Shown here one piece after another: positions 32,355-44,400 of a stretch of DNA of 64,000 nucleotides. Every line of letters starts with the position of its first letter. The stretch's first letter is position 1. The position numbers and the translations under genes were made by a program. Where the stretch lies: contig NC_084889.1 in NCBI RefSeq assembly GCF_958979055.1, positions 744,001 through 808,000 on the forward strand, given 5' to 3'. The DNA comes from Alnus glutinosa. Taxonomy: Eukaryota; Streptophyta; Magnoliopsida; Fagales; Betulaceae. The notes under the pieces were generated by a model that was not told the DNA's origin, did no database searches, and saw only the letters and a program-made list of their open reading frames with translations.

Positions 32355-35300
32355 TTAACGGAATTCATCATGGTACTCATCATCCTCATCGTCCTCGTTG
32401 AATATAGCGCTGTAAAATACGTACGGGTTATCGATCATCTCTGTCAAGGTTAGACGTCCATCTTTATCAGCATCTGCCTGCAACAATCAAGTCCACCAGA
32501 TAAGCCATCGAACTTGAACCCAAAACCTAATTGAAAAATTGTTATTTCATGGAATTCACCATCTCTGAATTGTCCTAATTGGCATTCACACCATTATGTT
32601 TCACTACTGAGTCAACTAATATTGCCACGTTTCATCACAAATTCAACTTTGAACATAAAAGTCTGGGGGCTGGCCCTTCTCAGACAAGAGTATTTGATCT
32701 GGCGCAACAAATTAATAATTACAACCACGCACACTTGCAATTTGATTCATATTATGCAGCATGCCTCAACAGACACTGAATAGTCCAAACAGAGAATTAG
32801 CCGAATCTCTCTCCCGAACCAGAAAGGAAAAGAAAAACATAATAATAGCTCAAATTTGAGGAAATATGTATGTGATTTGAGATATGTGATACATTTGTCT
32901 TCTGTGAGATATATAACTCAGTTGCTTCTTGTCTAAGTTCAAGATGTGCTTCAAGCATGTCGTTGCATCAGTCCATGAACCTCTAATGGGAAAGTTTATA
33001 CACAACTAGCACTTCTGGGAAAAAAATATTTTTCTTAATAAAATGAAATTGTCAAACCCAAACAGAACCACAAGGCATAATCGATCACAACTAAAATGGT
33101 CTGAATTTTTAACGATAACATACCATTTGAGCAACCACAATAATGTTCCCAAATCAGAGCTCCCCTCTTGGCGGAAATCAGCTTGTGAGTTCTATGAACC
33201 CGGTAGAAAAAGAATGCTACCCCCTAAAGGTCCTTGGGAGACCAGATATCTCCTTTAGCATACTGATTTATCTCCTAGAACCCATGAGATCAAGAGATTC
33301 CTAATACCCTGCGCAACATGCAGACTTCTATGAACTCCTCCCGCATACTTTATTCTATCATCTGCTTGCAAACTCATTATGCAAATTTCAGCAGAGCCAA
33401 TATGCTCCGGGAGATAAGGACCTTAAGACCTAGATGATCTGTGCTTTTGATAAGTAATTCAAGGCCAGATACTTCAGAGAAGAAAATTAGATGAGTCATG
33501 CTGATGCATGATCCGCACTTAACCTGTCAATACCCATCTTTACTACAATGCCAAGAGATAATGCAAGATAAGTCCGGAACATTAAGTTACAGAATCATGG
33601 ACAAGAGGAGCTAGATCTTAATTTTAAGATTACGTCGATGATTAGAAATCTTGTGAATTTTCTTGTATACTTCATGTGTACTTGGGTTGCGTCCCTTGAG
33701 CTTTTTAATGAACTTGTTTTACTTATTTAAAAGAAAAAGAGAAATCTAATGAACACAAAGCATAAAAATGTCTAGAGAGAGACAATTACTCGACCAATAT
33801 TAGCTGAATGGATAAGTATGTCAGTGATATCACTGAGGGCCCTATTCTCATCCCAAAATATCATACTTGAAGCAATAATAATAGTCAGAGAGAATCATTC
33901 TTTTAAGACATGAGTTTTAGAGCATGTAAGTTTCGTCGAATGAAAGATTGACTCGTCTTCTGTTCTTCCAAGGTTTGTTAAGAAGCAGTCAAATCTAAAA
34001 GAAAAGTTAGAGAGGATTCTGATAAAATCTTAGGACAGCAGATTAATGTTAAAGTGTATATATATCATAAAGTAGGTTGGCTCTATGTTTCTGCTTGGAT
34101 ACACAAACTTGACCAGAGATAAGTACACAATCCCATCTAGTAATTTTGTTAAAATAGAGGGGGGAGAGAGAGAGAGCCAGCTGAGAAAAGGATAAAAGAA
34201 AAAACAAAGGAATACAAAAACAAAAACCTCATGGCCATATAAAAAACAGCATACACGAAAATACATCCAGGTGTACATAAAGCGGGAGCCTTAAAAGGCA
34301 TGCGCTGGCACATGCACATGCGCACGCACAAAGAAAATATAGACACACACATCTAAAAGGCCTTTAAAGCACTTTAGATCCAACTTCAATCACTAAGACC
34401 ATCTACTCCCTAATTGTTGAAATTAATAACATATAGTGAGAATACCATTAAATGGAGTAAAGTTCCATAAAATAGAAACTAAATCTGCGAGGCTGGCATC
34501 TCTCCTCTTATCAGCCTCATCCATGACAACACCTTATTAGTATATTTATGTACGACATGCTGCCTTCACCTAACAGATTGGCTATCTCCTAGACTCCCTA
34601 GGGTAATTTTATTATGTTGCAGTTTTATTTATTTTTTTAATTTGTTGTGTGGTAGTTGTTTGCTCAATTTTCTCTTTTAATTTCCTGGGTTTAATAGAGG
34701 GGTATGTTAGAGGGCTGAAAAAGACCTATAAAGGGAAAAAAGTTGATAATTGTTAAATCTAAAACCTAACAAAATCTGGCTAGCTGTATTTTTCTCCCAA
34801 AAGGAACGTCTTCTTTTTAAAACAAACCCTAATCAGCCTCCAGTTTTTTTTATTTTTTATTTTTAAGTAATAAACCGATCTCACTTAAAGCGTAAGGCGC
34901 CCCTTAATACATTAGGAGTATACAAAGGAAACACCTAAGTAGAAAGAGAAAAATGATTTCCTCTTTCTTAAACAAGAATGGTGGCTGCAAACATTTCTTC
35001 CAAAAAGATGTTTTGCAAGAAGTGGCCATAGAATAAGCCCTCTTTGAGTTGTTTTTCCAATGGTCCAAACCATGCGATCATTGGACACATAGTTGATTTG
35101 TCTATGGCCTTAAAGCCTTTCTTTTTGGCCCTAACCAAATCTGTCTAAGGGACCTTAAGGTGACTTAAAAACCCTATGAAGACTAGATGTAAGTGGTGTT
35201 GAGACCTACACTCTAAAGAGCATGAGAATAAGCTTGCCTTGCATGGTCCATGTGTAGTAAAATTGAACATACATGCATAGTGTGATCATTCAAGAAAAGA

Positions 35301-38300
35301 ATCAAATTTGAAATACGAAATAAGTGCTTAAAGAGGAGAAATCATATCTGCCACTTAGTGTGGGAAGCAATGTTAGGAAGATCAAATAATGGAAAAGAAT
35401 AAGCGATGTACAAAAGCGTTAACAGAAAATAATTGTCCATGAATGTTTGCTTAGGTTGCTAAGTGATGTGTGTTGAATTCTTGAAGCGAAGGAACAGGGC
35501 AAGTAGAATCACACACAAATGGGAGAGGGGGAAGGGAAATTTTATCAGTAAGGGTTAAGGGTTAAGTAGATGATCATACCTTTAATTTCTTCAAAATGTC
35601 AATGCAATGTTTTTTAAAAATTGTTTTCAAAGTATATGATTTAATGTTAGCCTTTATTTGGTACCCCCTTTTCATACATCGAAAACTATATGTTTAGAAA
35701 AGGGTTTAAATGCAAAATATTTTATGTGCATGCTTCCGCTATGTTATGAACATGTTTTTTTTTTTTATAAATAAGAGCAAATTTATTAAAAAAACAGAGT
35801 TAAGGCCCCTAGTACACATGGAGTATACAAGAAGCAACAGTCTCACCATCGACCCTACAAAAACAGCCCATAAAACAACTCAACCCTAAGCTCCTAAAGC
35901 TCACACCCCTCAATCTTATCCCACCTCCTATGTTGCTCATCAGGAGCAAATAGGAAAGCCACAGTTTTATCCTCTTCCCCCTTGTCCCCGGACCCTATTG
36001 AAGACCAAAACAAGGACCACTCCATACGAGAAATAGCCTAGGAACCACCCGTAGAGTTGAAAGGACTCGCTCTACTAGAACAACCCCCTTCAGAGAAAGC
36101 CCACATCTTCGAGTTCCCCTTGACCCACCGCCGACTTTGGCTTCCTCCCTTTACGCTTGTATTGAATCAATGGCTTCGACATGGGTTCTTTCAATGGAGA
36201 GAAAGGAAGAACCCTCCCTATCGGCGAGCCCACCTCATAAGGATGAAAATCCCCCACCGAACCCAGCCCAGTCTCTGCCGACGGACCAGCATAGTCTTCG
36301 GAAGAAGTAGCAATCGTGGACGACGCTATTGAAATTGCCAAACTGGACGGAGAAAAAGTCTTCTTCATGAGCAACTTCTGAGTGAAATTGGGGGGGAGAC
36401 GCGCTTTGCTCTTTGCTAAATATGTTATAAATACATTATGATGCTTGATGAAAAATAAATGAAAGAAAGGAAAGACAAAAGAAAACAATTGTATGAATGC
36501 ATGAAAAGGATTTAAATTGTTCATGTTGCCATATGAAATGATGTGCAGTGGTACTAAAGCTAATGGGTGGGGGCAGCCATCTTGTATGGTCTGCCGGGAA
36601 TGGCTCACTTGAGTACGCCATCATTTATCAAGTGATGTTCATATCCTAGACGTGGCTACACTTGTGGCCAAAGGAGCGGAGTCGAGATCCCTTACATACA
36701 GGACGTAATTGTGTGTTAGCCACTAGGAAAAAGAAGTTTTATGATATGTGTGAACATTGACTTGTATTTTTCATGTTTTTGAAATGGAAGTGTTTCTAAC
36801 TTTGTGTGATGTATGTTGTGTCTACTTACTAAGTATTCGACTCACCCTTTTTTTTTATGTTAAAAACAACTTAGATGATGTCGTAGATGGTTCTGTAAGC
36901 CTGAGAAACTAGAGTCGGCAGCCTTCACCTAGAAGAGGACTTGAATAAGTGCACATAGCACATTAGTTTGTTTTGTTCCAGCATGATTTCCATATTAAGA
37001 CTAAGGGTTTTAAGGTTAAGTTTTAATGAGATAGTAATACAATGGATTAAGTTTTTAACTTCTTTGATTTTCAATTTATGGAATTCTTGTCTCCTTATGT
37101 TTCTAATTCGAGTGATTCGTAATATCGTCTTCCTATGGAAAGGGGGTTTTATAGATGCACAGCTTAATACATGGTAGTAATTGTAAACTTTTACCATACA
37201 TCAGATGAAATAAGAGTAAGAAATCTATTTGAATGAAAAGTTCTTATGCTCATCTAAAAATAGGGATCTTAACAGCACATTATGATAATGAGTAATACTA
37301 TATACTCAACTCTCATTCCACTCCTATGCAATTGGTTGGATGTGTCAATACCCATAAGCCCCTGGATTAGACTTTATTAAAAAATGAAAAGATTTAAGGT
37401 TTACGGGCACTGCTACATCAGCCCAATTATATGGGAGTGGGATGGGGGTTGAATATTTAGCATTACTCTATAATAATAAGCTTCTCTTAAGTCCTGAAAG
37501 TTAATTAAAAGATATATGAGAGAACCAAATCAAAGACCACTGAAGATGCAAAACAAGTCTCCAGATTGTTTACAACACATTTAATCACTTATCATTTAAT
37601 AGGCCCCTCACCATCAAAAGATTTACTCATGTTAGTACATATGCAAAATACTCTACTGCATAGTAAAGATCCACCTTCCAAGTGGCTGAAAATTTATCTA
37701 GAGCTTAGAAAACTCATATCTGCACATCAAATGATACATCAAGTGCAAATAGACACATTTCTCATAAATTAAATAAGAAATCAGTTTTCAGCCAAATGAA
37801 TACCTGTGATATGATGTACTCTGCTTGCTGTTTCGCATAGTATCGCTCAGATGGGTGAAGTTTTCCAATTACAGGTAGTAGTTCTACATCTGACAAGTAT
37901 CTGTGAAAGAAAAGTACAATGCAAGCAATTAATAGTATACATCATTCACAGATCAATATTCATATGAGAAATGTATCTTTGATGAGTACCCATCACTATC
38001 TTTATCAAGCTCAGCAAACAATTTTCTAGCAGGGGCCTCCATCGAATCATTGTCTTGATGTGTAGAATTGTGACCCTCTTCATTATAGCTTCTTACCATG
38101 TCAAAGAGACCATGAAAAAATTCTTTGAAATTAACCTTCCCATCTTTGTCTGTATCTCTTTCCCTAAGGATGCAAAAAGGCAAAGTGAACAATTGGCCAA
38201 GCAAAAGCACTGACTTTCAAAAAAATCAAAAGCCACATTCAAGATGAAACTAATTGAAGGAAAAGTGAAGCAATATATGAGAGGATAGATTTAACAGAAA

Positions 38301-40680
38301 AAAGTCGTTAATCAAAACAAGATAACAGAATCGCCTGGGTAACAAGCAGTTAAATATCCTCAAAATGGGGAATAAATGACTTTGAATATAATTAGTAGCA
38401 ACTAAATTATGCACATGTAGCCAGAAACTAAAAGGTCAAGTCCCAACAATCAAAGAATTCCCACCTCAGATACCTAGATGGTCTAAACCACAATACGTAG
38501 ACAATTAGGTCCATATTAAACAGATTGAATTGAGAGCTGAAGAACGAACAAAATTCCATCCAAGTTAGTCAAATATTTACATGAAAGTTGAGGCAAGTGA
38601 GATTCAAGAATCAAGTCCCTTCTAAGAAGCAAATTATAAAGTACACTATCAATTCACAAATGAATGATGCACCGTGCATGATGCATTAATTGGCCTGTCG
38701 TAATAAATAAAGTGATACAGAAACTCAAAAAATCTAGATTAAATAATTTAACATTTAGAATATGATATAAGAGAAGGGGAATCTATATTGGGAGAAGCAG
38801 ATTGACACCTACTAATTGAATTGATAATCTAGTGTTTTTTTTTTCACTATAAGAAATTTGTTTGATGCCCTTGGGGAATGATCTAAATAGGTTGGTCAAA
38901 GCTTTGTAGCTCACCACGCAGCAAGAATGTACAGCTACAAACTTGAATGAAACGTATGATTCAAATGATTTTATCTTAAACATGGGGTTAAAAAGGATGC
39001 AACAGTTTATCACTGCCGGAGAAGAGAACTTGATGAAACTCATCTCACCTGACTTCCTCCTTACACAGCCAATTTAGTAGCTTTGGGTTTTTGGTATCAG
39101 CTGGGTGCATAAAGCTAGAAATCAAGAATAGAAAAGTTGAGGAAAGGCATTAGCTTCAATTGGAAAAACATAAAAAAGCTATTTTGCAATAGAAGAAACT
39201 TGCTAGACAGTAGAAGCTCACTCATTGAACTCGGTTATATTTAAGAGACCGTCTCCATCTGCATCTGATGCATTGAAATGCTCCTCTTTCCACCAGCCCA
39301 TATCATAGCCAAAAGAAGTATTATCTGGTAAGTTAAATAGAAATCAGAATTCTGAGACAAACTCATACAGAAATGAGGCCATGATGGCCTCTGAAAAGAC
39401 ATAAGCTATAGCCCTAAAAAGAGCAAACTGATGGCAACATTTCATTGTAGACGACCCAAATGGTAAGGAAGGCCATTATCTGGGTCATCCCCCAGAATTG
39501 AAAAATATAAAACCTAAAAAAAGAATAGTTACATGGTAAGGGAAACTAAAGAGAGACCTTACATCATGAAATGGGGTCAAGAGGAAGCATAAAAATTAAG
39601 AAGCCAGCTTATAATGTTCTTATGATCCAATTTAGGAAACCAAATTAAGATAAAAATTAGAAAATCTAATGAATTTTTCATTAAGTCAAGTGAATCTAAA
39701 GTCAATTGAACCATGAAAGATATAACCAGATCAATGGAACTTCACAAAGAAAGGCAAAAGGAAAAAACACATATCCACCAAAAAAGGATAGACACTCTCT
39801 CTCTCTCTCTGTGAAAACTTCATATCTCCATCAATTCACTGGACTACAATGATATTACCGAACAATAATAGTGAAATCAGAAAAGAAATACATCAGGTAT
39901 CACAAAATATCCAGGGTTTAGAAAACCAAGGAAAAAGAAAAAGAAAAAAATCGTAAATTCCACAACATAGACTAAAATCGAGCATATTTAAAAACATACT
40001 ACCAACCCAAACAGAAATTCCACAAGCAAAGTATCATAAATTAACCATTATCCAAACATCCATCGAACAAAAGAACAAAAGAAAAAATCTACAGAAAGCA
40101 AAGACGTTCACCGACCCGCATTCTGAACCCAACTTGGGGGGTCATACTCAGCAAAAGAAACAAACCCATCTTTGTTCTTGTCATGAGTGTCCAATTCCCT
40201 CTGCGTCCTATGCATCACTTCCCTATTGGCCTGCTGCAAGGTCCACTCGGTCAACTCGTGCTCGGTCACGAACCCATCAGCAGGGTCCACATCGATCTTC
40301 GGGAAGAGCAACACCAGCCTGTTGGTTACGTTGAACCTCTCCTCATCGTTCAAGTAGTCCTCGGCGTCCATGAAGTCCTCCCACTCGGGCTGCGACTCGG
40401 CGGCCGGGGCCGAGTCCACGTGATCGAGCTCGGGGTGGGCGTGCTCGAAGTACTGCTTCTCCCACTGGCGGTCCTCGCGGCGGAGCTCGATGTCAGCGAC
40501 AATGGGGTCGAAAGGGACGGGCTCATGGTGGGTGTTGTGGGCACGGGGAGAGAGGGTGAAGTTGGAGCGGAGCTTGAGGCGGCGGTGGCGGTGGTTTGAA
40601 GGCTTCTTGGGAGAGTGAGAGACGAGAAGGAGAAGAAGGACTACTATGGTTATGTATATGAAGATGGAAACTTTGCCCAT
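32355..40680 (-). CDS. Six-EF-hand CREC (reticulocalbin-like) calcium-binding protein
   Basis: Low-affinity Ca2+-binding protein of the secretory pathway, like Arabidopsis At5g08580/At4g27790. Exons on the complement: 40680-40116, 39324-39222, 39114-39049, 38163-37990, 37900-37804, 32477-32355; 375 residues. The N-terminus MGKVSIFIYITIVVLLLLLV is a signal peptide or signal anchor, followed by a basic patch. EF loops: DVDPADGFVTEHE, DKNKDGFVSFAE, DADGDGLLNITE, DTDKDGKVNFKE, DKDSDGYLSDVE, DADKDGRLTLTE. The tail ends EDDEYHDEFR, near to but not identical with an HDEL/HDEF retention signal. The first donor is the weak G|GTCGGT, chosen because only it keeps frame into DNTSFGYDMGWW. The last intron (5.3 kb) holds LINE pieces. 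The 5' leader is CT-rich. Confidence 0.92.
33658..33739 (+). mobile_element. Very short LINE 3'-end insertion (82 bp) with 14-bp TSD
   Basis: Only the last part of an L1 3' UTR is present: CTTGTATACTTCATGTGTAC, TTGGGTTGCG, CTTTTTAATGAACTTG, then TTATTTAAAAGAAAAA. Flanks AGAAATCTTGTGAA (33644-33657) and AGAAATCTAATGAA (33740-33753) agree at 12 of 14 bases. In intron 5 of the EF-hand gene, opposite to its transcription. Confidence 0.7.
34842..34960 (-). mobile_element. Antisense L1 LINE 3' end
   Basis: A T-rich head, then AAGTAATAAACCGATCTCAC and GCGTAAGGCGCCCCTTAATA, the complement of the plant L1 terminus (...GGGGCGCCTTACGC...TTATTACTT-A(n)). The right limit is uncertain; the next several hundred bases may be part of it. 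In the long EF-hand intron. Confidence 0.6.
35757..36419 (-). mobile_element. Antisense, 5'-truncated LINE fragment
   Basis: Poly(T) at 35757, then ATAAATAAGAGCAAATTTAT and GGCCCCTAGTACACATGGAG, the complement of an L1 3' end. The complement further on has an open frame including PLKEPMSKPLIQYKRKGRK, which I take for LINE ORF1-like sequence. Possible target duplication: TATGTTATGAACA (35742) against TATGTTATAAATA (36420), two mismatches. Same strand as the EF-hand gene. Confidence 0.55.
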
Positions 40681-41406
40681 TCTCTATATTCTACCCAATC
40701 CAATTTATATGCACTGGTATCTGTTTTACAATGCAATCAAGATTGCAACTGGGTTTGTCTATAACATTCCAAAAATTCAAGATTTTGGGTGATTGCAGGC
40801 AGATGGAGAGAATTCAAGATTTGGGTGTGCGAGAGAGGGAGAGAGAGAGAGAGGGGATCTAGTGGGTTTACGCAGAGAAGAGAGAGAGAGAGAGTCACGA
40901 AGGAATTTGACTAGGAATGGGAGTGGAAGTAGGACGCATGAACGTGAATGTGGAGTTCTTTTAGATCTGCTGGGAAACAAACACCAATTTATATGTTGTT
41001 TGTGATCTGTCTGTCTACCTCTACACTCTACACGCCCTTTGGCGGTGCCAACTTCTATATGTTTTTCTCTTCTAGTTAAGCACTACTTCTCGCCTCTCAT
41101 GATTTTTTTTTTTTTTTTGATAATATAGAGTAATCTTATAATAAGCCTACCATTTCCTTCCTTTAGCTGAGATGGATGGGTTAATAAATTATTAAATTCA
41201 GTATTCATTAAAAAAAAAAAAAAATTAACAGCATTGTCATATTAATTTAGTGGAATGAAAGTAGGATATTATATCGAATAGGAATATGATTAAAAATTGA
41301 GGGTATATATATATATTTAATTATCAGCATTTATATTTGGTGCATCTAACCATATATTTTGAAGTTAATATTGACATGTTTTTAAGTAAATTTAAATAAT
41401 ATAAAA
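40681..41406. other. Upstream region of the EF-hand gene
   Basis: Promoter and leader of the minus-strand EF-hand gene. GA runs at about 40830-40896 are CT-rich on the transcribed strand and probably lie in the 5' UTR. Poly(T) at 41104-41120 and poly(A) at 41211-41224 look like retrotransposon tails, but I could not pair target duplications. No gene. Confidence 0.55.
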
Positions 41407-44400
41407 CTACGGTATGATGTGCTTTCCCCAAAATTAGTTGTTTTAACTGTTGCTCGGGCTCGAGGGAAGTTGGCTCTTGTTGATAAAGTTGAGGCAGGTT
41501 TTTCGGAAGATCCTGGACAGCTACCCACTAATGATCCCATGATTGCCTCACTGGTGTTTGCCATGGGTCCGGCCTCTTGTCCACCCAATCCCCAACGTAC
41601 AGGTGTGAATCCACATCTGCCGGCTCAGTAGCTCCCTCAGCCAGCCCCAGTCTTCGTGTTTGGGCATTCCGATAACGGTGAAACTAAGTCTAAGGTTACA
41701 GCAAGATCACAACTTCCAGGTACTTTTACTTGGAAAAGGAATGCTCGGAGTACGGTGGGATCGGTGTCTCGTGTTGTTACGGGAAAGCGGAAGGAGGATA
41801 TTTCTGGCTTATCCACAGCTGATAATGAAGGGACAATTCAGAAGAAGAGTAGGACCAAAGGTGGGGTGCTTGGTTAGGGGGTTTTGGCAGTGGTTGGTTC
41901 TCTACCTTCCCAGCCAATATTGGAAGGAAGTGAAGTTGATTCTTAGGCCATAACGGAGGCTGTCCAGCAACCCCGCCGCCCGTAATGAATATGATTAGTT
42001 GGAACTGCCGTGGGCTTGGGACCCCACGGTCAGTTCGGGACCTTTGCCAATTGGTAAAGGAAAAACATCTCGGGATTATGTTCTTAATGGAAACTTTGTG
42101 TTCAAAGAAACACCTTGAATTTCTCAAGGTGAAGTTGGATTTTATAGGGTTATTTGTGGTGGACCCGGTGGGACATAGTGGGGGTCTCGCTCTATTTTGG
42201 AGGGAAGCAAAGGAGGTAGAAATTTATAATTATTCTCGTCGTCATATTTCTGCCATAGTTCAATCGGGTGAGGAGCCTTTTTATTGGAAGCTGACCAGCT
42301 TCTATGGTCATCCGGATGCAGCTAAGAGGGAGGAGTCGTGGGCTCTTCTACGTCATCTCCGATTTCATAATCCTATTCCTTGAATGTGTATCGGGGATTT
42401 CAACGAAATTTTGGCTCAAGATGAAAAGGAGGGCGGGGCTATGAGACGAGAAAGACTGATGGATGGTTTCTGGGAAGCTTTGGAGGATTGCCGGTTAAGT
42501 GATTTAGGCTATCAGGGGTACAAATTTACATGGAATAATGGTCACCAGGATGATACATTCACCAATGAGAGATTGGAAGGGCTTTGGCTAATCTGGAATG
42601 GTGGGAACAATTTCAAGAGGTTGGAGTCTTTACTTTGGCGGCCAGAACATCGGATCACCATCCTATCCATGTATGTTGTAGTGACTCTCCTACTGAATTT
42701 TTTAAATTTCAACGTTCATTTAAATTTGAGGATAGATGAACTTTAGAAGATGAGAGTGGGGAGGTTATAAGGGGTGTTTGGGAATCTGATTTTCAGCATG
42801 TTAATCCGATGGCTGCTGTCCAAGGTAGATTGTCCCAATGCCAGCAAGCTTTTACTTGCTGGAGTAGGAGAAAATTTGGAAAGGAGGAAGAAGTTTTAAA
42901 GAGGAAAACAAAAGAGCTGGCTATCGTCCAAGGTTGTTCAAATCATGAAGGCCTGCAGGCAATTTTAATTCTCAAAGCAGAGATTTATGGTTTGATGGAA
43001 GGGAGGGACAGGAAGTGGAAACAGAGGGCGAAACAAAGTTGGTATAGCAGTGGGGATCGTAACACGGCTTATTTTCATACATGGGCTTCACATAGAAAGA
43101 AAATGAACCGTATTGCTCAGATAGTAGATGAAGATGGTAGGTTATGGAAAAAAGGGCAGGATGTCTCTCGGGTTTTTGTTGATTATTATACTTCTTTGTT
43201 CTCTTCTCAAGGACCTCAAGGGATTCCGGATTGCCTAGCTTTTGTGGAGCCTCAAGTCACAAGGAGGATGAATCAGTCTTTGCTTCAACATTTCTCAAGA
43301 CAGGAAGTTACTTTTGCTCTTAATCAAATGCATCCCCTAAAGTCCCTGGGTCTGGATGGATACTCGGCGGCTTTCTATCAAAAATACTGGTACTCTGTGC
43401 GGGGAGAGGTATGTAAAGCTGTTTTGTCATTTCTAAATGGGGGTCGGTTAGAGGAGGGTTTGAATTGTACTAACATTGTCCTGATTCCCAAAGTGCATTC
43501 CCCTACAAAGGTGACAGAATTTAGATCTATTAGTCTTTGTAACGTCCTTTATAAACTCATCGCTAAGGTGTTGGCCAATCGTTTAAAAAAAAAATTTCCC
43601 AATGTGATTTCTCAAGAGCAAAGTGCATTCATCCCCGGGTGACTCATTACCGACAATATCCTAATTGCCTTTGAGACTCTACATTCTATGACACTCGAAA
43701 TAAGGAAAAGGAGGGATTTATGGCCCTTAAACTCAATATGAGTAAGGCCTATGATCGAGTCGAATGGGATTTCTTGGAGGCGATTCTGAAGAAGATGGGC
43801 TTTGATGACCGATGGGTCTTTTTTATGGTGTCATGTGTTCGTACTGTGACTTATTCGATTTTTGTTAATGGTCAACCGCATGGACATATTAAGCCAACTA
43901 GAGGGATCCGACAAGGGGATCCTCTTTCCCATTTTTTATTTATTTTGTGTGCTGAAGCAATGAGCTCTCTAATTCACCAAGCTGGAAGGGAGGGTTTAAT
44001 TTATGGATTTCCTATTACTAGGGGGGGTACTAACATAAATCATCTCTTTTTTGCCAACGATAGCTTGCTTTTTTGTAAGGCTAAGGTGCAGGAATGGGAG
44101 AAAATCCAGTTAATTCTAGCTTGTTATGAGGCAACTTCTGGTCAGAAGGTTAACCGGGAGAAAACTTATGTATTTTTCAGCCGAAATACTCCCTTACTTA
44201 TTCGGCAGGAGCTGATGGAGGTAATAAGAGTATCTTCTACACAACATTATGAGTGGTATCTTGGTCTTCATGCCATTATTGGGAGATCAAAGAGTAGTAA
44301 TTTCTCAAGGATTAAGAGCAAAATATGGGCTAAGATAAACGGATGGAAAGAAAAGTTTATTTCCCATGTTGGGAAAGAGATTTTGATAAAGGCTGTCCTT

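Noticed and set aside
41101-41125. Poly(T)-GATAATATAG as an antisense LINE tail
   Set aside because: The terminal word fits roughly, but no direct repeat is seen around it.
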